Shown piece by piece: positions 53,630 through 63,048 of a DNA stretch of 64,000 nt; position 1 is the stretch's first letter, and every line of letters starts with the position of its first letter. Below the pieces are notes generated by a model. That model was not told the origin of the DNA. It worked only from the letters and a program-made list of their open reading frames with translations, and did no database searches. The position numbers were made by a program, and so were the translations under genes. The DNA lies in contig NZ_BKAG01000008.1 of NCBI RefSeq assembly GCF_007992435.1, positions 62,001 to 126,000 on the forward strand, given 5' to 3'. The DNA is from Prosthecobacter gellanilyticus. Lineage in GTDB: Bacteria > Verrucomicrobiota > Verrucomicrobiia > Verrucomicrobiales > Verrucomicrobiaceae.

Positions 53630-54550
53630 TCACGCCACGGAGCAGATGCCCACGGCTTGTTTGAGCGAGGCGAGCTTGTCCGGACGCTTGGGGATGAATT
53701 CCTGGCCGAGATAACCGGTGTAACCCGTCTCCTGGATGGCCTTGATGATGGCCGGGTAGTGCAGTTCCTGGGAGTCATCGATCTCCGCACGACCGGGAAC
53801 GCCGCCGGTATGGTAGTGAGCGAAGTGCTTGTGCTGCTTGCGGATGGTGGCGATGACGTCTCCCTCCATGATCTGCATGTGGTAGATGTCGTAGAGCAGA
53901 CCGAAATTCGCCGAGCCGAGTTTCTCGCAGAGGGCCACGCCCCAGGCGCTGTGGTCGCACATGTAGTCGGGGTGGTTGACCTTGCTGTTGAGGAGTTCCA
54001 TGACGAGCTTCACGCCGAGTTTTTCGGCGGTGGGGAGGAGTCGCTTGAGACCCACGGCGCAATTCTCCAGGCCTTGTTCATCGCTCATGCCATCGCGGTT
54101 GCCGCTGAAGCAGATGACTTGTTTGAAACCGGCTTCTGCGCTGGCTTTGAGAAGCGGTTCATAAGCGCCGATGAGCAGGTCGTGATGCTCCAGACGATTG
54201 AAGGCGTGCGGGATGCTGCCGATCTTTTTACCATCGGGGCTGAGGGCGGTGGGGAAACTGACCATGGCACAATGCAAGCCATGCTTTTTCAGCGTGGGGA
54301 AGTCGGGCGGATCCAGCAGTTCAATGGACTCCAGGCCAATCTCCTTCGCGGCTTCACACATGGTCTCAAGCGGGATGTCCTTGTAACACCATTTGCAGAC
54401 GGAGTGGCGGACCTTGCCCGCGGCGGCTCCGGCCTTGTCGTCGGCAGCACTTAGCTGCTGGCGGAGCATGGTGGTGACGGCGGCCACGCTGGTGCTGGCG
54501 GCGAGACTGCGGGAGAGGAAGGCGCGGCGGGGCAGAGAAGTGGAGTCCAT
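53630..54550 (-). CDS. Exported TIM-barrel sugar isomerase, hydroxypyruvate-isomerase-like
   Basis: 306 residues from the ATG at 54550. A Tat-type signal (LPRRAFLSRSLAASTSVAA) is followed by a xylose-isomerase-like TIM barrel: HSVCKWCYKDIPLETMCEAA, GLESIELLDPPDFPTLKKHGL, GFKQVICFSGNRDGM, VKLVMELLNSK (metal-ligand Glu), FGLLYDIYHMQIMEGD (Asp and His), HYHTGGVPGRAEID and GYTGYLGQEFIPKRP (last metal-ligand Glu). This matches the hydroxypyruvate isomerase branch. Members with Tat signals are frequent in Planctomycetes and Verrucomicrobia, where the true substrate is unclear. A 104-nt gap separates it from the SGNH gene on the same strand. Confidence 0.85.
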   Translation of the reverse strand: MDSTSLPRRAFLSRSLAASTSVAAVTTMLRQQLSAADDKAGAAAGKVRHSVCKWCYKDIPLETMCEAAKEIGLESIELLDPPDFPTLKKHGLHCAMVSFPTALSPDGKKIGSIPHAFNRLEHHDLLIGAYEPLLKASAEAGFKQVICFSGNRDGMSDEQGLENCAVGLKRLLPTAEKLGVKLVMELLNSKVNHPDYMCDHSAWGVALCEKLGSANFGLLYDIYHMQIMEGDVIATIRKQHKHFAHYHTGGVPGRAEIDDSQELHYPAIIKAIQETGYTGYLGQEFIPKRPDKLASLKQAVGICSVA

Positions 54551-54770
54551 GGTGAGCAGGGTAGGGGACGGGAGCGCTGGAGGGAAAGATTTTTGATCGA
54601 TGATTTCAGAAGGGGAGTTGGCGCTGTCCAAAGGGTCCGCTTGGGTCAGTTTTCAGGGTGGACAGGGTGGTGGAGCGTGAGGGGCGATGAATGGCTTTTT
54701 TCACAGGAGATTTGGAGAAAGGGGAGAAGGAGTGCCTGCGGAAAACGCGGAAAGAACAGGAACCAGAGCG

Positions 54771-54993
54771 ATCCGAGTCAATTCGACCAGATCCGACCTG
54801 GGTGGGGGCGAGGGTGCCGAAAGAAGGCAAGGTCGTGGGCGCATCTCGCGGAGCGAGATGGCTACTATGCTGGCGCGGTTCGCTGAGGCTGCGAGATGGC
54901 AGAATCCGAGTCGATCCGACTGGATCCAACCTGGGGGGCTGCCTTCGAGGCCACTTTGAGGCGATCCAAGTGAATCCAGCCAAATCCAGGTTC
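54771..54993. repeat. Degenerate direct repeats ATCCGAGTC...GATCC
   Basis: Three copies of an imperfect unit of about 32 nt start at 54771 (ATCCGAGTCAATTCGACC), 54904 (ATCCGAGTCGATCCGACT) and 54964 (ATCCAAGTGAATCCAGCC). The first two continue GATCC(G/A)ACCTGGG; the third diverges. Their function is unknown. Confidence 0.5.
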
Positions 54994-55096
54994 GAGGGGG
55001 GCTGGCTGGCGAATGTGGGGCCGGGGGAGGTGCCACAAGCGGCTCAGGGGCGGGCTTAGAGGGAGGCATAAAGCCTGGGTAAGAAATAAAGACTCC

Positions 55097-55133
55097 TGAA
55101 ATAATTTCACCGAGAAGTTGTAATTATTATAAT
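55097..55133 (+). promoter_or_regulatory. Palindrome and -10 element before the SdrD-like gene
   Basis: TGAAATAATTTCA (55097-55109) is a perfect 13-bp palindrome. TATAAT (55128-55133) lies 18 nt after it and 21 nt before the ATG. The palindrome covers the place where a -35 element would be, which itself is poor, so an activator or repressor site is plausible. Confidence 0.45.
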
Positions 55134-55154
55134 ATTCATTAAAATAATCTCAAA

Positions 55155-58100
55155 ATGCCCTCATTATCCCCTCCCTGCCCCTCTCCGTTGCCGTCACTTC
55201 GTGGCAACGGCCTTGGGCTACGGACGCGAGGGGCTTTGGCTAAAGTCTGGGCCAGCCTGGTCTGTCTCCTCGTCTTTAGTTCGACCCTGGCCTCTGCGCA
55301 GGGCACCTTCACGGTGGGGAATCTGGTATTCCGGGATTCAAATGGGAATCAGATTTTTGATCCAGGAGAGGACGTGGGCATCCAGGGCGTGATCGTGGAG
55401 CTTTGGGAAGCGGGAGGCATCGAGCCAGTGAGCATCACGACGACCGATGCGGAGGGTAGCTATCAATTCACGTCTATCACCGGCGGCTACTACTATGTGA
55501 AGATCCCGGCTTCGGAGTTCAGCAGCGGGGCGCTGCAGGGCATGCTGAGCCTGCCTGAAGTGCAGGGAGAGGATGCAGATGATGATGTGGGCGAGGATGG
55601 TCTGGACGATCCCGAGCCTGCCATGAATGGGATCCAGTCGCCTGTCTTCGGACTGCAGCAGGGAGAGGCGCCGACCTCAGCGACCTTCGAAACGGGGTTC
55701 CGACAAAACTCCGACGATGCGGATGACGGGAACGGCAACCTGACGATCGACTTTGGCTTCTATCGCCCCGTGAGCCTGGGCGACTTGGTGTTTGCTGACA
55801 TGGATGGCGATGGCATGGCAGATGCCGGCGAGGGCATCCCTGGCGTGCGGGTGAATCTTTATCTCTTTGGCATGGGACCGGAGCCGCTGCGCACGACCAC
55901 GACGGATGCCTCGGGCCGTTTTCTCTTCACTAATTTGGTCGATGGCAGCTACCATCTACAGATTCCTGCAACCGAGTTTGAGCCAGGCAAAGTGCTTTCC
56001 ACCGCCGTGCCGCTGACTCCTTCTACACCCATGGGTGATGATGACACGGGTGGTGATGCCGACTCTGCCTTCGTGGCGCCGGGCATCGGCGTTCGGACTG
56101 ACAATTTTGTCCTGTCTGCTGGTTTTGCACCCACAGCGGCGACCTATGAAACCGGTCTCTTCAGTGATGCGGATGATGGTGTGAATGATGTCAGCAGCGA
56201 TCTCACCCACGACATCGGCTTCGCCTTCCCCGCAGGCCGCGTGGCGGTGGGAAATCTGGTCTTCGTTGATCAAGATGGCGATGGCATCGCCGATGAAGGC
56301 GAAGGCCGTGACGACATCGTGGTGCGTCTTTTTGCCGCGGGTGATGATCCGTTGACGGATTCTCCAGTGGCGCAGCGCCTAACCAGCGATGGTGGTTTCT
56401 ACTTCTTCGAGGATCTGGCTCCGGGTGACTATTTTCTGCACATCCCGCCGAGCGAATTCAGGCTCTTCAAGCAGCTCTATGCGGCGCAGTCCATCTCCGG
56501 AAATATCGCAGGTGATGATCAGCTGGGTCAGGATGGCCTGGATGCAGGCTCGCCTCTCAGCACGGGTGTGCGCACGGCGGTCTTCACGCTGGCGGTGGGC
56601 AGTGCTCCGACCTCGGCCACTGGCGAATCCGGTCTGCATGCAGGTAGTGACAGCTTCCGTGACGCGGATGTGGATCTCACGCGCGACCTGGGATTCTTCG
56701 TACCGTCGTATGAGCCGGTAGGCATCGGCAATGCGGTCTTCAAAGATAGCAATGGCAGCCTGCACATGGAGGCCAGCGAAGGCGTGCCGGATGTGATGGT
56801 GATGCTCTTTGCTGAGGGGAATGATCCCATGACGGATACGCCGCTGGGTTCACGGCTCACGGATGAAAACGGCAGCTACCTTTTCGATGGTTTGCTTCCT
56901 GGCAGCTACTTCATTCACATCCCCGCATCTGAATTCAATCCCGGGGGACCGCTGCAAAATGTGACCTCGCTTCCAGGTTATGGCCTGGACAATGGGCTGG
57001 ATGACAATGCGGATGAAAACGGTGAGGACGGCACCTCGCTCGCGCTGGAAGGCATTGGTTCACGGGTGATTCAACTCGCGGCGGACAGCGAGCCCACGGG
57101 TCTCTCTGGTGAGACAGGCTTCCGCGCTGCGGATGACGTGGGTGATGACGACAACGTGGATCTCACGGTCGACTTTGGCTTTAGCGGCGGTTGTCCTGCG
57201 ATCACTTTCCAGGCAATCCTTGTGCCGACTGCCCGCGTGGGAGAGCCCTATGAGCTTCAGCTCAATGCGACGGGCGGCACCGGACCCTATGTGTGGAGTT
57301 GGAGCGCCACGAACCTGTCAGGACTGCCAAGCGGCCTAACCTTGGATAACGCCGGCCTCATCTCCGGCACGCCCGTGAACTCGGCGACGCATTCGCTCAA
57401 GATCCGCGCCACGGATGCCGAAGGCTGCTTCACCGAGACCACGCTGACCTTGCAGATCTTCAGTCCGCTGGGCGTGATGAAGGTGGGGAACCTCGTGTAT
57501 GTGGATGAGGATGGCGATGACCATGCCGATGCGGATGAAGGCAGGGATGGCGTGACGGTGAAGCTTTACCTCGCCGGTGGTGATCCGGAGCTCAGCACAC
57601 CGCTGGCCACGACGCAGACGCAGGACGGTGGCTTCTTCCTTTTCTCCAATCTCGATCCCGGCAGCTACTACCTCTACATTCCTGCGGAGGAGTTTCAGGC
57701 AGGTGGACAGCTTCTGGGCACGCTTTCCATCTCTGGCCAGGGCGTGGATGATTCCGATGATGATGCGGATGAGAATGGCGAAGACTTGCTGACCCCTCAC
57801 CTGAATGGTGTGCGCAGCAGTGACTTCACACTGACGACCGATGATGCGCCGACCAGCAGCGAGACCGGTCTGGGCAGCAACTTGGACAGTGGTGATGACA
57901 GCAACGGAGACCTGACCCGCGACTTCGGTTTCGTGGCTGCCTGCTCCACCATCGTGGTCACGCCAGGGCCTCTGCCAGATGCGATGTATCTGAAGGAATA
58001 CTCAGTCCAGCTCGAGGCATCAGGCGCCATGGGCCCTTATGTGTATACCTCCGTAGGCGAGTTGCCCGCGGGCCTGCTCCTGAGCTCGTCTGGTCTGCTT

Positions 58101-61100
58101 TCCGGCACGCCTGCCTTTGCCGGTAGTGCGAGCTTCCAGGTGGATGTGACAGGTGCGAACGAGTGCGTCACACGTGTGACGCTGACGGTGAATGCGCAGC
58201 CGGGTCTCGGCGTGGGCAACCTGGTCTTCCTGGATGCGGACAACGACAACACGGCGGATGCCGGTGAAGGCGTGAACGAAGTGATGGTTAGGCTCTTCAA
58301 CGAAGGCGCGGATCCAGAGACGGCCACACCGGTGGCGAGCACGCTGACGGCAAACGGTGGTTACTATCTCTTCAGCGCGCTGGAGCCGGGCCGCTACTTC
58401 GCGCATATTCCGAAGGAGGAGTTTCAACTGGGTGGGCATCTTTATGCCAAGACCTCCATCCTGGGCGGAGGTGATGACGATGGCCTGGATGATCATCTGG
58501 ATGAGAACGGTGAGGATGCCCCTGAGCCTGATAGCACCGGTGTGGCATCGAATGTGTTCGAGCTTTCCGTGGGCAATGAGCCGACGGATGACTCTCAGGA
58601 AGGAACGCAGTCCGGTGAGTTTGGCCGCGGTGCTGAGCAGGATGCACTGGTGGATGCACACTATGACCTGACGATCGACTTCGGCTTCACCCAGGTGTGT
58701 CCTGAGATCGATATCATGCGCGAGCGCCTGCGTCCCGTGGTGGCCGGGAGTGCCGTGAATCTCATCTTCATGGCCTCAGGAGGCGTGGAACCCCACACCT
58801 GGAGTGCCGCACAGCCTCTGCCTTCCGGCCTGAGCCTGAGCGCGGCTGGCGAGCTCACGGGTTCGGTCACACTCCCAGGCGAATACGTGATCCACGTGAA
58901 AGCGACGGATACCCAACTGTGCGCTGGGACGAGCACTTTCACGCTGGTCGTCAAAGCCCCGCAGCCGCTCTCGGTCGGAAATCTCATCTTCATCGACCAG
59001 GACCGCGATGGTCATGCGGACGCTGGTGAAGGTGTGCCAAATGTGGTGGTGCAGCTTTTCAATCAAGGAGCGAATCCGGCCAACACCAGTCCTCTGGTGA
59101 CTCCGGTGACCACGGACGCGAATGGTCACTATCGCTTCACCGGGCTGGGGGCTGGCCGCTACTTTGTGCATGTGCCAGCGAGCCAGTTTGCCAATGGCGC
59201 GCCCTTGCATCAATACGTCTCCATGCTTGGAGCCGGCATCGATGATGGTGAAGATGACGACGCCGGCGAGAACGGCGTGGACAATGCGCTGCCGGCCAGT
59301 TTTGGCATCTCCAGCACGGAGTTTGAGCTGGCTGAAAACACGGAGCCGATGAACGACTACACAGAGACCGGCCTGGGCGCAGATGCTGATGATGAGGATC
59401 CCGATGAGGAGAATTATTCTGACAACGATGGTGACATGACCATCGACCTCGGCTTCCTGCCGCTGCCACCGGCCGGTCTGCGCATGGGCAATCTGATCTA
59501 CATCGATCGTGATCTTGATGACCGCCCGGATGCGAATGAAGGCGTGGATGGTGTGACCGTGCTGCTCTACCGCGAAGGTGACAATCCTGCCTTTGCTGAA
59601 CCCACGCGCAACGTGGTGACCGCCGATGGCGGGCACTATCTGTTCGCCGGCCTGGAGCCTGGAGGGTACTTTGTGCATGTGCCGGCGTCGCAGTTCCAGG
59701 CAGGCGCGCCGCTCTACCATAGTCTCAGCCTCACCGGTCATGGTTATGACATGCCGGTGGACGATGATGCGGATGAAAACGGTGTGGACTCGCCGAATCC
59801 GATCAGCACGGGCATCTCAACGACTCTCATCACCCTGGACTATTACGGCGGGCCGACCAGTCTCAACGGTGAAACAGGCGCGGGCACAGACATGGATGAC
59901 AGTGATGATGCGAATGGCAACATGACCATCGACCTGGGCTTCCGCGTTCAGTGTCCGGACCTCATGCTCACGCCGAACGGTGACAGCTACACGGCCATGC
60001 AGGCGCTGAACTTCACGCAGAGCTTTAGCGTCTCCGGTGGTGTGGCGCCGTATGTCTTTAGCGCCATCGGCACGCTGCCAGGTGGCCTAACTTTGAGTGC
60101 GGAAGGTGTGCTCTCTGGCAAGCCTACAACGCCGGGCGAGATCAGCTTCACCCTGCGTGCAGTGGATTCCCTGGGATGCACGCTGAGCGCTCCCATCACC
60201 TTCACCACGAACGCCGCGCCTCCAGGCACGAGCGTGGGGAACCTGATCTTCATCGATGAGAACGGAGACGGCAAAGCGCAGAATGGCGAAGGCGTGAACG
60301 GTGTGACGGTGAAGCTGATGAATGCTGGCGGACAGGTCGCTCAGACAGTGACGGCCAATGGCGGCCTCTATGAGTTCGTCAATGTGGAGGATGGCACTTA
60401 CTTCCTGCAGATCTCCGCGGACATGTTTGCTGCCTCAGCACCTCTCGCGGGCATGAAGTCGATGCCCGGCACGGCCCTGAGTGATGATGACATCAGTGAA
60501 GACGGCATCGATGTGCCGAATGCTTCCATCACAGGCGTGCGCACGGCTGATTTTACGCTGGAGCTTGGAAGCGCGCCGACTTCCGAGAATGGCGAGACTG
60601 GTCTTGGATCAGCCCTGGATGATGTGCGTGATGCCTTCACGGATCTCACCCTGGACTTCGGTTTCACGAATGTGCTGCCGCGCAATTTTGCGCAATGGCA
60701 GGTGGAGAATCCGCTCAACGGACTGAATGGTGCCGAGGACAACCCAGAGGGCGATGCGCTGAACAACGCGCTCGAGTTCACACTGGGGCAGGATGCCAGC
60801 ACAGGTCTCCTGAGCAGCGTGACCTTCCCACCACGCCTGAAGCTGAACAGCGTGACCGGCAAGTTTGACTTCGAATTCCAGCGGCGCGCCGGCGGCACTG
60901 AGGGAACGAGTGTTTCACTGATGCTTTCGGATGGCCAGGGCTTGGAAACGCTTTCGAGCCTGGTTCCTGCCGTGGTGTCCGCGGGCAATGGTTTTGAAAC
61001 CGTGACCTATCCTGACGTGGAAAGTGATCCGGCCTTCAACGGCAAGACACAAGGTTATGTGCGTCTTCGCTCTGAGCTGAGCCTGGATGCCTCACCTGAG

Positions 61101-62096
61101 CCCGAAGTCACTGCTCACACACCGACCTGGTGCTGGCGCCGTCATGCGGTGGCTGCTGGCGCCTCACGCGCTTTTGCCATGCCTTTGGTTCGGCAGGAAG
61201 TGCTGCGAGGTGTGGTGACGGGTGTCATTGGCGCTGCTTTGGATCTGAGCGATGCGGTGGGTCCTGGAGGCAATCTCGCCGCGGCGCTGGTGCCGGGAGA
61301 AAGTTATTATGTCGAGGTCATCAGCGGCGGCCACTCCGGCAATCGTTTTGAGATCGAGGAAGTGGCGACCGCAGCGGCAACGGTGACGCTGGATCTCGGG
61401 TCGCTGCTTTCCACCACGGACACGCTGCCAGACCTGACAGGATCGACCATCGTGGTGCGCCAGCATCAGACGCTGGGCAGTGTCATCGGCACCACGGCCC
61501 TGCATCCCTCGAACCGGCAGTCGAGCGCGGATCGCGTGCTGTTTTTCAATCGCGCGGGCAACAACTACCATGAGCACTGGCTGTCTCTGCGCAGTGGCAA
61601 TGAGCGCCGCTGGGTGCTCGCGGGCGATGAGAACTCTCTCGATCGTGCCGGGCGTGTGATCACCCCCGGTGAAGGCCTGTTTGTGAATCCGAGGACAACG
61701 AACGCGAACATACCTTTGGTTGGGCTTGTGCGTGAGACGGATCTGCGGGTGACACTGGCTGTGGGGAACAACTTTGTCAGCTCCGGCCTCACCACCATCA
61801 CCAGCCCGAACGCGCTGAGCATGAAAGTCGCGCGCGGCTTTGTGGCGAGCAATCGTCTCACCCAGGCGGACCGCCTGCGTGTCTGGAACAACACGGCCCT
61901 GCCACCGGCGGCGCCTTACACGGCCTACTATCTCCAGCGCAGCGGATCGAACCCCGAGAAGTGGGTGCTCGAGGGCGACCAGAATCTCGGGAACGTGAAC
62001 GACACCCCCCTGGTGCCTGCCTTTGAAGGCATCTTCATCATTCATCAAACGACCCCGTTCCTGTGGGATCAAGAACCTCCTGAGCCTAACCAATGA
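55155..62096 (+). CDS. Exported SdrD-B / Ig-like repeat protein with verrucomicrobial C-terminal domain
   Basis: 2313 residues with a long N-terminal signal region (VWASLVCLLVFSSTLASA, cleavage near residue 48). Nine SdrD-B-like (Cna B-type) domains begin with (V/L/M)GN(L/A)(V/I)(F/Y)xDxDGDG and end with GIxSxxFxL, PTSxxxETG and DLTxDFGF. Four putative-Ig domains (GLPSGLTLDNAGLISGTP type) are inserted at about residues 678-770, 932-1015, 1182-1270 and 1600-1690; each has one Cys at its start and one near its end, suggesting a disulfide. The C-terminus has FAQWQVENPLNG with EGDALNNALEFTLG, shared with the gene at 1-4224, then a domain with PGESYYVEVISG and DRVLFFNRAGNNYHEHW seen, as I recall, in Verrucomicrobia beside PEP-CTERM genes (TIGR02597-like). 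SdrD-B domains bind calcium in staphylococci. Probably a cell-surface fibre. Confidence 0.88.
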   Translation: MPSLSPPCPSPLPSLRGNGLGLRTRGALAKVWASLVCLLVFSSTLASAQGTFTVGNLVFRDSNGNQIFDPGEDVGIQGVIVELWEAGGIEPVSITTTDAEGSYQFTSITGGYYYVKIPASEFSSGALQGMLSLPEVQGEDADDDVGEDGLDDPEPAMNGIQSPVFGLQQGEAPTSATFETGFRQNSDDADDGNGNLTIDFGFYRPVSLGDLVFADMDGDGMADAGEGIPGVRVNLYLFGMGPEPLRTTTTDASGRFLFTNLVDGSYHLQIPATEFEPGKVLSTAVPLTPSTPMGDDDTGGDADSAFVAPGIGVRTDNFVLSAGFAPTAATYETGLFSDADDGVNDVSSDLTHDIGFAFPAGRVAVGNLVFVDQDGDGIADEGEGRDDIVVRLFAAGDDPLTDSPVAQRLTSDGGFYFFEDLAPGDYFLHIPPSEFRLFKQLYAAQSISGNIAGDDQLGQDGLDAGSPLSTGVRTAVFTLAVGSAPTSATGESGLHAGSDSFRDADVDLTRDLGFFVPSYEPVGIGNAVFKDSNGSLHMEASEGVPDVMVMLFAEGNDPMTDTPLGSRLTDENGSYLFDGLLPGSYFIHIPASEFNPGGPLQNVTSLPGYGLDNGLDDNADENGEDGTSLALEGIGSRVIQLAADSEPTGLSGETGFRAADDVGDDDNVDLTVDFGFSGGCPAITFQAILVPTARVGEPYELQLNATGGTGPYVWSWSATNLSGLPSGLTLDNAGLISGTPVNSATHSLKIRATDAEGCFTETTLTLQIFSPLGVMKVGNLVYVDEDGDDHADADEGRDGVTVKLYLAGGDPELSTPLATTQTQDGGFFLFSNLDPGSYYLYIPAEEFQAGGQLLGTLSISGQGVDDSDDDADENGEDLLTPHLNGVRSSDFTLTTDDAPTSSETGLGSNLDSGDDSNGDLTRDFGFVAACSTIVVTPGPLPDAMYLKEYSVQLEASGAMGPYVYTSVGELPAGLLLSSSGLLSGTPAFAGSASFQVDVTGANECVTRVTLTVNAQPGLGVGNLVFLDADNDNTADAGEGVNEVMVRLFNEGADPETATPVASTLTANGGYYLFSALEPGRYFAHIPKEEFQLGGHLYAKTSILGGGDDDGLDDHLDENGEDAPEPDSTGVASNVFELSVGNEPTDDSQEGTQSGEFGRGAEQDALVDAHYDLTIDFGFTQVCPEIDIMRERLRPVVAGSAVNLIFMASGGVEPHTWSAAQPLPSGLSLSAAGELTGSVTLPGEYVIHVKATDTQLCAGTSTFTLVVKAPQPLSVGNLIFIDQDRDGHADAGEGVPNVVVQLFNQGANPANTSPLVTPVTTDANGHYRFTGLGAGRYFVHVPASQFANGAPLHQYVSMLGAGIDDGEDDDAGENGVDNALPASFGISSTEFELAENTEPMNDYTETGLGADADDEDPDEENYSDNDGDMTIDLGFLPLPPAGLRMGNLIYIDRDLDDRPDANEGVDGVTVLLYREGDNPAFAEPTRNVVTADGGHYLFAGLEPGGYFVHVPASQFQAGAPLYHSLSLTGHGYDMPVDDDADENGVDSPNPISTGISTTLITLDYYGGPTSLNGETGAGTDMDDSDDANGNMTIDLGFRVQCPDLMLTPNGDSYTAMQALNFTQSFSVSGGVAPYVFSAIGTLPGGLTLSAEGVLSGKPTTPGEISFTLRAVDSLGCTLSAPITFTTNAAPPGTSVGNLIFIDENGDGKAQNGEGVNGVTVKLMNAGGQVAQTVTANGGLYEFVNVEDGTYFLQISADMFAASAPLAGMKSMPGTALSDDDISEDGIDVPNASITGVRTADFTLELGSAPTSENGETGLGSALDDVRDAFTDLTLDFGFTNVLPRNFAQWQVENPLNGLNGAEDNPEGDALNNALEFTLGQDASTGLLSSVTFPPRLKLNSVTGKFDFEFQRRAGGTEGTSVSLMLSDGQGLETLSSLVPAVVSAGNGFETVTYPDVESDPAFNGKTQGYVRLRSELSLDASPEPEVTAHTPTWCWRRHAVAAGASRAFAMPLVRQEVLRGVVTGVIGAALDLSDAVGPGGNLAAALVPGESYYVEVISGGHSGNRFEIEEVATAAATVTLDLGSLLSTTDTLPDLTGSTIVVRQHQTLGSVIGTTALHPSNRQSSADRVLFFNRAGNNYHEHWLSLRSGNERRWVLAGDENSLDRAGRVITPGEGLFVNPRTTNANIPLVGLVRETDLRVTLAVGNNFVSSGLTTITSPNALSMKVARGFVASNRLTQADRLRVWNNTALPPAAPYTAYYLQRSGSNPEKWVLEGDQNLGNVNDTPLVPAFEGIFIIHQTTPFLWDQEPPEPNQ

Positions 62097-62779
62097 AGCA
62101 TTCACTACGCATCCTCGCTGCCTCGCTCCTGCTGCTGCAGCCGGCGCTGGGCACGTCCATCTCCTGGTTTGATGGCAGCGGGGACGTCATCGTCAATCCC
62201 ACCGGCACAGCGCTGGATTCATCCTTCATCTTTGAGATCGGCACGTTTGGAAGCTTTGTGCCCACGGACAACAATCTCGACCAATGGGCCGCCAACTGGA
62301 AGGTGTTTGACCGTGCGGTGATCGGTGACGGCTGGAATCCGGCCGAGGGTTACTTCACAAGCTTTGCCCAGTTGAGCGAGACGGGAACGCCGGGCCTTGG
62401 CCAGAGCTCGTTCAGTGCGGAAACCTTTCAGTCAGGGGAGGTGGCCTACCTCTGGGTGTACAATGCGCTCGACCTTGTGCCGACCTCGCAGTGGGCTCTG
62501 GTGCGTGACTCGACCAATGGCCCCGGCAGCGGGAGCTGGCTGATGCCGACCGCCGATGACAACGCTGTCGACTCCACGGATTGGGACCTGCTGCAGGCGA
62601 ACCAGGCCATCCTCGGCATGGTGAACGGCGTCATGGGCCCTGGTGACTACACACCGATCGGCAATCCCGGCGGTGGTGCGGCCTGGCTGCAGCTCGCGGC
62701 CGTGCCGGAGCCAGGGTCATGCTTGTTGTTAGGCGTGGCGGGGTTGTTGGGGCTTTGGAGGAGGAAGCGGGCGGCTTAG
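62093..62779 (+). CDS. PEP-CTERM sorting-domain protein
   Basis: 228 residues. Signal peptide (ILAASLLLLQPALG) and a C-terminal PEP-CTERM tail: VPEPGSCLLLGVAGLLGLWRRKRAA, that is the PEP motif, one hydrophobic helix and a basic end. Such tails are processed by exosortase in bacteria with exopolysaccharide-dependent sorting. The central 180 residues (SWFDGSGDVIVNPTG, FIFEIGTFGSFVPTDNN, VAYLWVYN) resemble proteins often found next to the C-terminal domain of the preceding gene. The start overlaps that gene by ATGA, so the two are translationally coupled and probably work together at the cell surface. No exosortase gene is in the window. Confidence 0.9.
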   Translation: MKHSLRILAASLLLLQPALGTSISWFDGSGDVIVNPTGTALDSSFIFEIGTFGSFVPTDNNLDQWAANWKVFDRAVIGDGWNPAEGYFTSFAQLSETGTPGLGQSSFSAETFQSGEVAYLWVYNALDLVPTSQWALVRDSTNGPGSGSWLMPTADDNAVDSTDWDLLQANQAILGMVNGVMGPGDYTPIGNPGGGAAWLQLAAVPEPGSCLLLGVAGLLGLWRRKRAA

Positions 62780-62813
62780 CCATCAACGGACTTCACCACG
62801 CAGCATCTTGAGT

Positions 62814-62989
62814 GTCGCGATAGCGTCCTGGACTGCGCCTGGCCTCTGGCGCTCTGGAAGTCCTGGCGAGAATCTTCGCGCATGGTGAATGCGAAGGTCA
62901 TGCGGGGCTTTACGCGTTGTGAAATCCGCAAGCCACCCGCTCCGTCGGAAAGCTCCAGAGGACTGGAGCACTCCAGGACGCTTCGCGAC
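62814..62989. repeat. Near-perfect inverted repeat of about 22 bp with inner hairpins
   Basis: The left arm at 62814-62836 (GTCGCGA, one extra T, AGCGTCCTGGACTGC) matches the reverse complement of 62968-62989 except for one insertion and one change. At the right end CTCCAG-AGGA-CTGGAG (62953-62968) and CTGGAG-CA-CTCCAG (62963-62976) are alternative hairpins. It fills the gap after the PEP-CTERM gene, before the convergent ftsZ. Confidence 0.65.
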
Positions 62990-63048
62990 AGCGGCAAGGC
63001 ATGAGGGCGCGAAGTCTAACGAACTTCGCACCTGCTTATGGCGATGGA

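Larger units (their letters stand above)
54551..55154. other. 604-nt gene-free region with repeats
   Basis: It separates the divergent isomerase gene and the SdrD-like gene. It contains three degenerate direct repeats (54771-54993), a perfect 8-bp hairpin CATCTCGC-GGA-GCGAGATG (54842-54860), and an AT-rich tail from about 55079. Short open frames here overlap each other on both strands and have no family features, so I call no gene. Confidence 0.6.

Noticed and set aside
53534-54454. 306-residue plus-strand frame opposite the isomerase
   Set aside because: The minus strand has conserved metal-ligand motifs; the plus frame lacks any family features.
54593-55110. Several overlapping frames of 80-125 codons
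   Set aside because: They overlap each other on both strands in a repeat-containing gap, are Arg/Pro/Ser-rich and have no family signature.
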